DNA of 12,099 nucleotides from an uncultured Collinsella sp. (GTDB taxonomy: Bacteria; Actinomycetota; Coriobacteriia; Coriobacteriales; Coriobacteriaceae). Shown here piece after piece: positions 1 to 6,217 of the stretch (position 1 is the first letter of the stretch; every line of letters starts with the position of its first letter). Made by a program: the position numbers and the translations under genes. The notes beneath the pieces are model-generated. The model searched no databases. It was not told the origin of the DNA and saw only the letters and a list, made by a program, of their open reading frames with translations. Location: the NCBI GenBank assembly GCA_934654605.1, contig CAKUGH010000050.1, forward strand, positions 1-12,099. The letters are read 5' to 3'.

Positions 1-1
1 T

Positions 2-77
2 TGGAGCGGACAACGGGGCTCGAACCCGCGACCCCAACCTTGGCAAGGTTGTGCTCTACCAACTGAGCCATGTCCGC
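2..77 (-). tRNA. tRNA-Gly (anticodon GCC)
   Basis: A complete cloverleaf is read on the minus strand. The 7-bp acceptor stem is GCGGACA/TGTCCGC, with discriminator T and an encoded CCA end. The D arm contains GCTCAGTTGGTAGAGC. The anticodon stem CAACC/GGTTG encloses loop TTGCCAA, giving anticodon GCC, and the T arm has the GGTTCGAGCC type sequence. At 76 nt it is a standard class I tRNA that decodes GGC/GGU glycine codons. Its own promoter is visible just upstream (90-118). The STAS-HATPase gene ends about 105 bases upstream on the same strand with no clear terminator between, so read-through into the tRNA is possible. Confidence 0.97.
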
Positions 78-89
78 TTGCGGGTTATT

Positions 90-118
90 AATTTACGCGA
101 GTTGCCCAAAAGACGCAA
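90..118 (-). promoter_or_regulatory. Promoter of tRNA-Gly
   Basis: On the minus strand, TTGCGT (113-118) and TAAATT (90-95) form a -35/-10 pair with a 17-nt spacer. The predicted transcription start is only a few bases before the mature tRNA 5' end at 77. The -35 box is preceded, 2 bp upstream, by the same 17-bp palindrome that precedes the tRNA-Leu promoter. Confidence 0.65.
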
Positions 119-120
119 GT

Positions 121-137
121 ACTTTTTTCAAAAAAGT
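121..137 (-). promoter_or_regulatory. Palindromic upstream element of the tRNA-Gly promoter
   Basis: ACTTTTTTCAAAAAAGT is a perfect inverted repeat: 8-bp arms around one central base. It lies 2 bp upstream of the -35 box. An identical element, apart from the central base, lies at the same distance from the tRNA-Leu -35 box (3592-3608). A/T tracts in this position could act as an UP element for the RNA polymerase alpha subunit; the perfect symmetry also fits a dimeric regulator. It lacks the GC stem of an ordinary terminator. Confidence 0.55.
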
Positions 138-182
138 TATCCAGCACAAGCTCTTGGCAGGTAAACACGCTAAAACGATTTG

Positions 183-947
183 CTAGGCACACGATTCCAA
201 CGCTCCGCTAAATAGCTTTACCATCCGAACACGCGTGCCGGCACCGTCCGTACGACGGGCAACCTCCACGTTGTCGACCAGCATGCGCATAAGCTTGATA
301 CCGCGCCCACGTTCCTCGGTCGTAATCGGCTCACTCGACCCGTCGATCGAATAACCCATCCCACGGTCAACGACCTCGATTGCCACTCGATCGCCATAGG
401 CCTGAACCGTCAGGATGCACCCGATGCCGCCCGCATGGTCATACGCATTGCCCAGCGCCTCCCCCGATGCCAATGCGACGTCGTAGCGCTCGTCGCGGCG
501 TAACGGAAGCGATTCGAGCAGCTCGGCAATGCGATGACGATAGTATGGAAGGTTCTCGATACCCTGACGCACCTCGACGCTCTTACTCCAACGTGGCAAC
601 TCCCCCACCGGAATGGCGGGAATCGACTCCCGCGCCGGGCCCGCAACATGAAGAATATCGACGAGACGTGCGATCTCCAAAAAGCGAACGACCTCATCGG
701 ACGCATTGACGAGCGAAAGCAGACCCTCGCGCCTCATGAGTTCACGAGCGCGCGTAAGCAAGAACGCCAAACCTGTCGAGTCGATAAAGCCGACGGCTTG
801 GCAATTGATGACAACGCGGCGCACGCCGCGGTCGATCAAAGCATCTAACCGTCGGCGCAGCGCGGGCACCGAGGCGATGTCGATATCGCTCGGTGGCGTC
901 AAAACCGCTATGTCATTCCACTCATTCATACGACCATGGTTCCCCAA
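183..947 (-). CDS. STAS-HATPase fusion protein (partner-switching antagonist plus RsbW-like domain)
   Basis: The product of 254 residues joins two domains that are usually separate proteins. Residues about 10-105 form a STAS domain of the SpoIIAA/RsbV type, with the phospho-acceptor motif DSTG (Asp56-Ser57). Residues about 130-246 form a GHKL ATPase of the SpoIIAB/RsbW type. Its N box is EALGNAYDH (Glu163, Asn167, His171), its G1 box DRGMG (194-198) and its G2 region GRGIKLM (214-220). In known systems such a kinase phosphorylates the STAS serine and a PP2C phosphatase reverses this; here the PP2C gene lies directly upstream, 60 bases away. No sigma factor gene is in the window, so the final target is unknown. 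The start is uncertain: the TTG at 947 has AGTAGG 5 bases upstream, while an in-frame ATG at 929 (248 aa) has only a distant GGGGA. It is probably cytoplasmic, as no signal peptide or membrane segment is seen. Confidence 0.88.
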   Translation of the reverse strand: MGNHGRMNEWNDIAVLTPPSDIDIASVPALRRRLDALIDRGVRRVVINCQAVGFIDSTGLAFLLTRARELMRREGLLSLVNASDEVVRFLEIARLVDILHVAGPARESIPAIPVGELPRWSKSVEVRQGIENLPYYRHRIAELLESLPLRRDERYDVALASGEALGNAYDHAGGIGCILTVQAYGDRVAIEVVDRGMGYSIDGSSEPITTEERGRGIKLMRMLVDNVEVARRTDGAGTRVRMVKLFSGALESCA

Positions 948-1007
948 AAGAGCCTACTCGATGCATGCATTTCCCCAACCGTACGGATTAGGCCTGGCCA
1001 ACGTCAC

Positions 1008-3353
1008 TTACGACCGGCCACGCAAAAACTCAAGGGACACCAGTGCGATATCGTCGTCCAGCGCCGACTCGGTAAAGCGATCAAGTTCTCCTAAGACCTT
1101 GCCGCAGAGACCCGAAACGCCCTCATCCGAAACCGATAGCAAAAGATCGCGTAGACGTTGTTCGCCAAAGAACGCCCCCGTGCGGTCGCGTGCCTCAATC
1201 GTTCCATCGGTGTACATAAAGAGTATGTCACCAGGAGCGAAGGTAAAGGCACCCGTCTCGTACACCATGCTTTCAAACGCGCCGATCACGCCCGACTGGC
1301 ATCCAAGGAGCTCGACCTCTCCCCCACGAGCCTCGTCGCCGCCAAGCGGCACCGACTCGGGCCTGATAACCATAGTGGGAGGATGACCCGCCGAACAATA
1401 GGTCGCGCGCCCCGCCTTAAGATCGATTTTGGCGATAAAGGCCGTCACGAACGTCTCGACCCTCGAGAAACCCATGAGCATGCTGTTGAGGGAGCGCGCC
1501 ATGCGAGCAGGGCCCGCACCTTCCCAGGCATAGGCCGTCAAGGCCGTCTTGACAAGTGCGGACATGGATGCCGCCTCGATACCCTTGCCGGACACATCGC
1601 CCAGAATCATGACAGCGCAGTCGTCGGGAAGGCGAATGAGCGTATAGAAGTCGCCGCCGACCAACGCGGAGTTCGTGGCCGACAGATACACCGAGTCGGT
1701 CGCGATGCCCGGAACATCGCCGAGCGAATTCCTCATACCGACCTGAAGCGTCTGAGCGATATGGCGCTCTTCACGCTTTTGTGACTCGCCCTCATAGATC
1801 AACTCAAAATCGTGGGCCAAGTGCACCAGATAGTCGTATTCAAGGTCGTCAATCGGCTCTTGGCTGCCGTCGCGAAGCAACAAGGCGCGCGTCGTCGGCC
1901 CCTTGGCAACATCGGCCGGAACGATCGCGTCGTTGTTACGCCTGCTGTCAGCATCCGAGCGATAATGCCCCGCCTCGATGCCAGAGTCTACATAGAGGCC
2001 TTGGCACGGCAGGCCGTGAGCCCTCAACCATCCGCCCATGGGCATAGACTCATCAACGCGCGTCAAGCGAACATGCTTCAAGTCATCGGCGCTCGCACCG
2101 CCCAGAACCGACACCTCAAAGCCATCCGATGCCGCACCCAAACGAGCAGCAGGTGCCGTAGTCGAAAAGAAGAGCGACTCCGGGTCCCCCGGCAACGCCA
2201 CACGACTACCCCCCTCAAAATCGATGACATAGGCTTCGAGGCCCGCATCGTACTCCACCGGGCAGAAATGGCAATTGAGCACAGCGCAGATTTCGGACGA
2301 TACGGCGCGGGAAGCCGCGACCGGATCATCGAGATAGGTAAAGAGCTCGTCGCGCAGCACATTGAGCGAGCGGCCAAGCTCTGAGGTACGGCGCGATCGT
2401 AAGCTTGACGCCATGCCGACCAATTGAATAGACAGGTAATCACAGATGACTTCGAGCACGTTAACGTCATAGGCAAGCGGCGCCTGGGGGCGTTTCCAAC
2501 CGACTTCCAGCACACCGAGAACCTGCGTGCCGTAAAACACGGGAAGACAGATTTCGCTGCGGTATGGAGGCATATCCTGCACGCGCAGCAGGTGCTTGGA
2601 ACGATTATCCAGATCCATGAACATGCCCGAAGCGACTCGATCGCCCTCAAGGTCTTGCTGGATCGACAGACGGCAAGCGCGCGACTCACGAAGCACATAC
2701 GTCGGAATGCCCGCGCCGTACGGCATGAACTCGGGCAGATAGCTGTCCTCTAGCTCCTTGGAAACGCCGCGGAGCTTAAAGCCGCCACTCTCGGAAAAAT
2801 AGATAGCCGCACCGGAGGCATCAAGCGTTCCGACGAGCTGATTCAAAACGGTATCGAGCAGGCTGGGGAGCTCATCGGAACCCACGGTACTCATAATGAC
2901 CGAAAGCGTGCCCGAAAGGCGCTTATTCGCCACTCTAAGCTCCGACAGCGCACGTTTAAGTTGACGGTCGTGGGAATATTGTTCTTCGATGCTGTGAAGT
3001 GCCACCAGGACACGCGGCGCACGGCGCCCAAAGATGCGCGGAGGCGTGACAGATCCCGCACGAACCAAGACGGGAATAAAGGACCCGTCGCTCAGCTTGA
3101 GCATCAGCTCGCTCTCGGAGCCATCGGTCTCAAACGGCAGACGATGTTCGGTCGCGCGCTCAAAGGCAGACGAGTACAGCACATCCTTAACGTCACCATT
3201 GATGACATCGACGCGCTCCTCGCACATCAGGTCGAGCAGGCGACTATTCACATGCAAAATAGTTCCGTCGAGTTCGCAGATGATGACAGCATCGCTCGTG
3301 ATCTCGACCAGCTGGGCAACATCTGCCCACTCGTTGCGCTCAAGCGTTTCCAT
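1008..3353 (-). CDS. PAS-GAF sensor PP2C phosphatase (SpoIIE/RsbU family)
   Basis: A multidomain cytoplasmic serine phosphatase of 781 residues. Counting from the upstream GTG at 3365, an N-terminal PAS-like domain (about 15-130, with VIICELDGTILHVNSRLLDLM) is followed by a short helical linker. A GAF domain comes next (about 165-320, with RSEICLPVFYGTQVLGVLEV), then a less recognisable region of about 330-560. The SpoIIE-type PP2C domain (about 570-780) carries the metal-binding motifs VGGDFY, GDVSGKGIEAA, SAGHPP, YTDGTIEARD and DDDIALVSLEF, so it should be active. The likely role is to dephosphorylate a STAS antagonist, probably the fusion protein encoded next, in response to a signal sensed by PAS/GAF; the signal is unknown. 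I prefer ATG at 3353 because GGTGAGG lies 6 bases upstream. The GTG at 3365 (785 aa) has no Shine-Dalgarno and is preceded at once by an in-frame TAG. Confidence 0.93.
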   Translation of the reverse strand: METLERNEWADVAQLVEITSDAVIICELDGTILHVNSRLLDLMCEERVDVINGDVKDVLYSSAFERATEHRLPFETDGSESELMLKLSDGSFIPVLVRAGSVTPPRIFGRRAPRVLVALHSIEEQYSHDRQLKRALSELRVANKRLSGTLSVIMSTVGSDELPSLLDTVLNQLVGTLDASGAAIYFSESGGFKLRGVSKELEDSYLPEFMPYGAGIPTYVLRESRACRLSIQQDLEGDRVASGMFMDLDNRSKHLLRVQDMPPYRSEICLPVFYGTQVLGVLEVGWKRPQAPLAYDVNVLEVICDYLSIQLVGMASSLRSRRTSELGRSLNVLRDELFTYLDDPVAASRAVSSEICAVLNCHFCPVEYDAGLEAYVIDFEGGSRVALPGDPESLFFSTTAPAARLGAASDGFEVSVLGGASADDLKHVRLTRVDESMPMGGWLRAHGLPCQGLYVDSGIEAGHYRSDADSRRNNDAIVPADVAKGPTTRALLLRDGSQEPIDDLEYDYLVHLAHDFELIYEGESQKREERHIAQTLQVGMRNSLGDVPGIATDSVYLSATNSALVGGDFYTLIRLPDDCAVMILGDVSGKGIEAASMSALVKTALTAYAWEGAGPARMARSLNSMLMGFSRVETFVTAFIAKIDLKAGRATYCSAGHPPTMVIRPESVPLGGDEARGGEVELLGCQSGVIGAFESMVYETGAFTFAPGDILFMYTDGTIEARDRTGAFFGEQRLRDLLLSVSDEGVSGLCGKVLGELDRFTESALDDDIALVSLEFLRGRS

Positions 3354-3359
3354 CGTGGA

Positions 3360-3366
3360 CCTCACC
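3360..3366 (-). promoter_or_regulatory. Ribosome binding site that sets the phosphatase start
   Basis: GGTGAGG on the minus strand lies 6 bases before ATG at 3353. It overlaps the alternative GTG codon at 3365, which makes that GTG a poor start choice. Confidence 0.55.
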
Positions 3367-3379
3367 GTCTATCGGTAAC

Positions 3380-3401
3380 AAAAAAGCCTCCGAAGAGGCT
3401 T
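3380..3401 (-). terminator. Intrinsic terminator after tRNA-Leu
   Basis: On the minus strand a 7-bp stem AAGCCTC/GAGGCTT closes a TTCG tetraloop and runs into a stretch of six T. It begins 11 bases after the encoded CCA of tRNA-Leu. It lies only 26 bases before the ATG of the phosphatase gene, so that gene must depend on read-through or on a promoter that overlaps this hairpin. Confidence 0.88.
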
Positions 3402-3412
3402 CTCAAATGCGA

Positions 3413-3502
3413 TGGTGTCGGAGGCGGGACTTGAACCCGCATGACCAAAAAGCGGTCACTAGCACCTCAAGCTAGCGCGTCTGCCAATTCCGCCACTCCG
3501 AC
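3413..3502 (-). tRNA. tRNA-Leu (anticodon GAG)
   Basis: A class II tRNA of 90 nt on the minus strand. The acceptor stem is GTCGGAG/CTCCGAC, with discriminator A and encoded CCA. The D arm has GGCGGAATTGGCAGACGC. The anticodon stem CTAGC/GCTAG encloses loop TTGAGGT, giving anticodon GAG, which reads CUC/CUU. A long variable arm (TGACCGCTTTTTGGTCA) and a GGTTCAAGTCC T arm complete it. A promoter lies upstream at 3560-3589 and an intrinsic terminator directly downstream. Confidence 0.97.
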
Positions 3503-3559
3503 ATGCTATGTTGTTGATTCGCGGTTCGTTTTGTTGGACCCGCGCGTTCAACGAGGAAG

Positions 3560-3589
3560 ATAATAACCTATGATTCGAGAACTGTGCAA
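3560..3589 (-). promoter_or_regulatory. Promoter of tRNA-Leu
   Basis: TTGCAC (3584-3589) and TATTAT (3560-3565, five of six consensus bases) on the minus strand are separated by 18 nt. A start about seven bases downstream gives a leader of roughly 50 nt before the mature tRNA. The upstream palindrome lies 2 bp away, exactly as at tRNA-Gly. Confidence 0.7.
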
Positions 3590-3591
3590 GC

Positions 3592-3608
3592 ACTTTTTTG
3601 AAAAAAGT
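3592..3608 (-). promoter_or_regulatory. Palindromic upstream element of the tRNA-Leu promoter
   Basis: This perfect inverted repeat with 8-bp arms, read on the minus strand as ACTTTTTTCAAAAAAGT, differs from the tRNA-Gly element only in the strand of the central G/C base. Each is followed by a purine, then C, then the TTGC that begins the -35 box. Same sequence, same spacing and same class of gene argue for a real promoter component. Confidence 0.55.
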
Positions 3609-3646
3609 TTTCGAATTTGTGAATGCGCTGGTAGATGTATATGTCC

Positions 3647-3771
3647 GGCCCCGAATCGGTGTTGCCTCCCGGCGCGTCCTCGGGCATGAGCGATATTTTG
3701 CTACGCACTTCGTGCTGCAAAATATCGCTCCCCCTGCGGAATGCGCCGGGGGGCAACACCGATTCGGGGCC
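3647..3771 (+). repeat. Giant hairpin element, copy 1
   Basis: A nested inverted repeat of 125 nt. The outer arms 3647-3675 and 3743-3771 pair over 29 bp with one G-U type mismatch. The inner arms 3688-3701 and 3717-3730 pair perfectly over 14 bp. Between outer and inner helices lie two 12-nt unpaired strands, GTCCTCGGGCAT (3676-3687) and CCCCTGCGGAAT (3731-3742). The 15-nt apex TACGCACTTCGTGCT (3702-3716) can form a small GCAC/GTGC stem. Orientation is assigned from the GTCCTCGG strand being 5'. It may act as RNA or as folded DNA. It is not an ordinary terminator, because no T tract follows on either strand. Confidence 0.85.
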
Positions 3772-3832
3772 TGCAAATACGTACTCCGGGCACAGTTCTC
3801 AAACATGTTCTGGGGGCTGATATAAAGTTTGT

Positions 3833-3851
3833 GGCTCGGCTTTGCCGAGCC
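3833..3851. repeat. Small hairpin GGCTCGGC-TTT-GCCGAGCC
   Basis: Perfect 8-bp stem with a 3-nt loop between the two giant hairpins. It has no adjacent T tract on the minus strand (ACAAAC follows), so it is a weak terminator candidate at best. It sits directly beside the palindrome CCTTATATAAGG (3851-3862). Confidence 0.6.
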
Positions 3852-3861
3852 CTTATATAAG

Positions 3862-3887
3862 GAGGCCGGAGCTTAAGCTCCGGCCTC
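3862..3887. terminator. 26-bp perfect palindrome, possible end of the opp transcript
   Basis: Two 13-nt arms beginning GAGGCCGGAGCTT are exactly complementary with no spacer, so a folded RNA would open a few central bases as a loop. On the minus strand, the direction of opp transcription, CTTATATAAGG follows, which is AT-rich but not a proper T run. On the plus strand ACTCAATTTGTTATT follows. It could be a poor terminator for oppBCDF, about 210 bases past the oppF stop, or a bidirectional or processing hairpin. Confidence 0.4.
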
Positions 3888-3911
3888 ACTCAATTTGTTA
3901 TTAGATTAAGT

Positions 3912-3952
3912 GAGCGATCAGGGAATCGCTCTCCCCCTGCCGAGTTACCGCA
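3912..3952 (+). repeat. Possible degenerate relative of the giant hairpin element
   Basis: GAGCGAT (3912-3918) and ATCGCTC (3925-3931) form a 7-bp stem with the same bases as the foot of the inner helix of copy 1. Just after it comes CCCCTGCCGAGT, close to the 3' loop strands of copies 1 and 2 (CCCCTGCGGAAT and GTCCTGCGGAGT). No 5' loop strand or outer arm can be seen. It could be a decayed third copy, or part of the flank of copy 2. Confidence 0.4.
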
Positions 3953-4079
3953 GGGCCCGCCCTGGAGTTAGTTTTCAGAACACTCCGCAGGACGCAAGAG
4001 ACCCCCGCCGCACGAAGTGCGCAGCGGGGGTCTCTTGCATGTCCGAGGACGTTCTGAAAACTAACTCCAGGGCGGGCCC
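3953..4079 (-). repeat. Giant hairpin element, copy 2, just after oppF
   Basis: A nested inverted repeat of 127 nt with the same plan as copy 1, in opposite orientation. The outer arms 3953-3981 and 4051-4079 pair perfectly over 29 bp. The inner arms 3994-4008 and 4024-4038 pair perfectly over 15 bp. On the minus strand the loop strands are GTCCTCGGACAT and GTCCTGCGGAGT, and the apex is TGCGCACTTCGTGCG. Loops and apex match copy 1 at 33 of 39 positions, while the inner helix sequence is unrelated and the outer helix matches at only about half. It starts 16 bases after the oppF stop codon, so it would be the 3' end structure of the opp mRNA. No T tract follows. Confidence 0.85.
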
Positions 4080-4095
4080 GAACAAGAACAACCGA

Positions 4096-5124
4096 CTACA
4101 GGTCGATGTGCGATTCCTTGATCGGGAACGGCTCGGCGAAGTGGCAGGCGCAGCAGTGGCCCGGGGCGACTTCCTTAAACTCAGGAAGCTTCTCGGAACA
4201 GATGCCCTGCGCGATCGGGCAGCGCGTGTGGAAACGGCAACCGGTCGGCGGATCCAGCGGCGACGGCGGATCGCCGGCGAGGATGATGCGCTTACGAGTC
4301 TTCTGGATATCCGGATCGGGCACCGGCACAGCAGACAGCAGCGACTGCGTGTACGGATGGTGCGGCTCGCTGTAGAGCGTCTTCCAGTCCGAAACCTCAA
4401 CCATCTTGCCCAGGTACATAACGGCAACACGGTCGGAGATGTGCTGCACGACAGAGAGGTCGTGGGCGATGAAGAGGTAAGCCGTGCCAAACTTGTCCTG
4501 GAGCTCCTTCAGCAGGTTCAGAACCTGCGCCTGAATGGAAACGTCCAAAGCTGAGACCGGCTCGTCGCAGATGATCAGCTTGGGCTTCAGAGCGAACGCG
4601 CGGGCAATGCCGACACGCTGACGCTGACCGCCCGAGAACTCGTGCGGATAGCGGTTGATGTGCTCGGGGTTCAGACCGACGACGTCCAGCAACTCGCGGA
4701 CGCGCTCGATGCGCTCCTCCTTGGTACCCACGCCGTGAATGGTCATGGGCTCGGAGACGATCTCACCAATCGTCATACGAGGATTCAGCGAAGCATAGGG
4801 ATCCTGGAAAATGAACTGCATCTCGCGGCGCATGTCCTTGATCTCATGCTTGCTCATCTCGGAGACATCTTTGCCCTGGAAGAAGACCTTGCCAGCCGTC
4901 GGCTTGGTGAGGCGCATGATGGTGCGGCCCGTCGTGGACTTACCGCAACCGGACTCGCCGACCAGACCGAAGGTCTCGCCCGGATAGATCTCAAACGAGA
5001 TGTCGTTCACAGCAGAGACGACACGCTTGGAGAAGCGCTTGGCGAACATGCCGGACTCAGCGGGAAACTCCTTGGAAAGGTGCTCGACCTTCAGCAGCGG
5101 AGTACGCTCGTTGGTATCTGCCAT
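4096..5124 (-). CDS. oppF: Oligopeptide ABC transporter ATP-binding protein OppF
   Basis: One of the two cytoplasmic ATPases that power the peptide importer. In 342 residues it shows Walker A GESGCGKS (56-63), Q-loop FIFQDP (about 104-109) and the signature FSGGQRQR (163-170). Walker B LIICDEP (183-189) and the switch histidine in AHD (His221) follow. The C-terminal oligopeptide-transporter extension has a cysteine cluster (GCRFHTRCP...C...GHCCACHF), typical of OppD/OppF/DppD/DppF proteins; in some family members these cysteines bind an iron-sulfur cluster. The start ATG at 5124 shares its A with the oppD stop (TAATG), which implies translational coupling. OppF versus DppF cannot be told from sequence alone; the order A-B-C-D-F fits opp. 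Confidence 0.93.
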   Translation of the reverse strand: MADTNERTPLLKVEHLSKEFPAESGMFAKRFSKRVVSAVNDISFEIYPGETFGLVGESGCGKSTTGRTIMRLTKPTAGKVFFQGKDVSEMSKHEIKDMRREMQFIFQDPYASLNPRMTIGEIVSEPMTIHGVGTKEERIERVRELLDVVGLNPEHINRYPHEFSGGQRQRVGIARAFALKPKLIICDEPVSALDVSIQAQVLNLLKELQDKFGTAYLFIAHDLSVVQHISDRVAVMYLGKMVEVSDWKTLYSEPHHPYTQSLLSAVPVPDPDIQKTRKRIILAGDPPSPLDPPTGCRFHTRCPIAQGICSEKLPEFKEVAPGHCCACHFAEPFPIKESHIDL

Positions 5125-6215
5125 TACGCCTCGCCTCCCTTCTTGGAAACCTTGCGCGTGCGCGACGTCTCGGGTGCGTTCTTGAGGAACTCGGGGTCAC
5201 CGGAGTAGTGGCACGCAGAATAGTGACCAGACTCGGTGACAACGCGCTCGGGGCGCTGCTTGCGGCACTTGTCCGTGGCATACGGGCAACGGGGCGAGAA
5301 TACGCAGCCCTCGGGCAGGTTCATGAGCGAAGGCGGGTTGCCGTGAATCGGCGTAAGCGGCTTCTTCTCATCGATAGCCTGCTCCGGGATGGAGCGGATA
5401 AGACCCCAGGTGTAGGGATGACGGCTCTCGTAGAAGATCTCTTCGGCCGTGCCGAACTCAACAGGGCGACCGGCGTACATAACCATGATCTTGTCGGCCA
5501 TGTCGGCGACAACGCCCAGGTCGTGGGTAATCATGATGATGGCGTTACCGTTCTTCTCCTGCATCTCCTGCATGAGCTCAATAATCTGAGCCTGAATGGT
5601 AACGTCCAGAGCGGTCGTGGGCTCGTCGGCAATCAGGATGTCGGGATCGCAGGCAAGAGCCATAGCAATCATGACGCGCTGACGCATACCACCGGAGAAC
5701 TGGTGCGGATACTCATTGACGCGCTTCTCGGGTTCGGGGATACCCACGAGGTCCAGAAGCTCGGTGGCGCGCTTGAGCGCTTCCTGCTTGGAGTAACCAC
5801 GGTGCAGACGAAGGCCCTCGCCCACCTGCTTGCCAATCTTATAGACCGGGTTGAGGGAGGTCATAGGATCCTGGAAGATCATCGCGATATCGTTACCGCG
5901 AATGTGCTGCATCTCTTCCTCGGACATCTCAAGGATGGAACGACCGCGATAGCGAACGTCGCCGCCCTCGATCTTTCCCGGAGGCATCGAGATAAGGCCC
6001 ATGATGGTCATGGCGGTCACGGACTTACCGGAGCCGGACTCACCGACGACACCCAGGGTCTCGCCACGATCGAGCGTGTAGGACACACCGTCGACAGCGC
6101 GAACGACGCCATCCTCGGTATGGAAATACATCTTAAGGTCATCGACCTCGAGCAGATGCTGGCCCTCGGGAACCGGCTGGTCCTTCAGGTCCACATAGTT
6201 CTTGTTCTTCTTCAT
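5124..6215 (-). CDS. oppD: Oligopeptide ABC transporter ATP-binding protein OppD
   Basis: The second ATPase of the importer, 363 residues. It has Walker A GESGSGKS (58-65), Q-loop MIFQDP with Gln115, the signature FSGGMRQR (173-180), Walker B ILIADEP (193-199) and switch His231. The C-terminal extension after about residue 260 carries the family cysteine motif ([11 protein letters not shown]...C...C). It should pair with OppF to form a heterodimer bound to the OppB/OppC permeases. The ATG lies 2 bases after the oppC stop codon, and the gene ends in a one-base overlap with oppF. All catalytic motifs are intact. A lysine-rich tail after about residue 345 is a little longer than usual. Confidence 0.93.
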   Translation of the reverse strand: MKKNKNYVDLKDQPVPEGQHLLEVDDLKMYFHTEDGVVRAVDGVSYTLDRGETLGVVGESGSGKSVTAMTIMGLISMPPGKIEGGDVRYRGRSILEMSEEEMQHIRGNDIAMIFQDPMTSLNPVYKIGKQVGEGLRLHRGYSKQEALKRATELLDLVGIPEPEKRVNEYPHQFSGGMRQRVMIAMALACDPDILIADEPTTALDVTIQAQIIELMQEMQEKNGNAIIMITHDLGVVADMADKIMVMYAGRPVEFGTAEEIFYESRHPYTWGLIRSIPEQAIDEKKPLTPIHGNPPSLMNLPEGCVFSPRCPYATDKCRKQRPERVVTESGHYSACHYSGDPEFLKNAPETSRTRKVSKKGGEA

Positions 6216-6217
6216 CC

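Larger units (their letters stand above)
3503..4095. other. Gene-free region rich in inverted repeats, between oppF and tRNA-Leu
   Basis: No credible protein gene is seen in these 593 bases. Reading toward lower coordinates from the oppF stop, they hold a giant hairpin (3953-4079), a possible remnant of the same family (3912-3952) and a 26-bp perfect palindrome (3862-3887). Next come the palindrome CCTTATATAAGG (3851-3862), a short hairpin (3833-3851), a second giant hairpin (3647-3771) and the tRNA-Leu promoter with its palindromic upstream element. The short open frames running through the hairpins only translate the repeats. Confidence 0.8.

Noticed and set aside
121..137. The A/T palindrome as terminator of the STAS-HATPase gene
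   Set aside because: It has no GC stem and would need a one-base loop. The same element sits at the same place before another tRNA promoter, which fits a promoter role better.
961..970. Palindrome ATGCATGCAT between the phosphatase and the fusion gene
   Set aside because: Short simple sequence with no supporting context.
3459..3825. Several small open frames through giant hairpin copy 1 and tRNA-Leu, on both strands
   Set aside because: They translate the inverted repeat or the tRNA gene, giving the same peptide-like words in both directions, and show no convincing start context.
3647..4079. CRISPR array or integron attC sites
   Set aside because: There are no short direct repeats with regular spacers. 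The hairpins lack attC-type short core sites and no integrase is nearby.
3910..4554. Plus-strand open frame covering hairpin copy 2 and the end of oppF
   Set aside because: It spans a repeat and the antisense of oppF, so it is not a gene.
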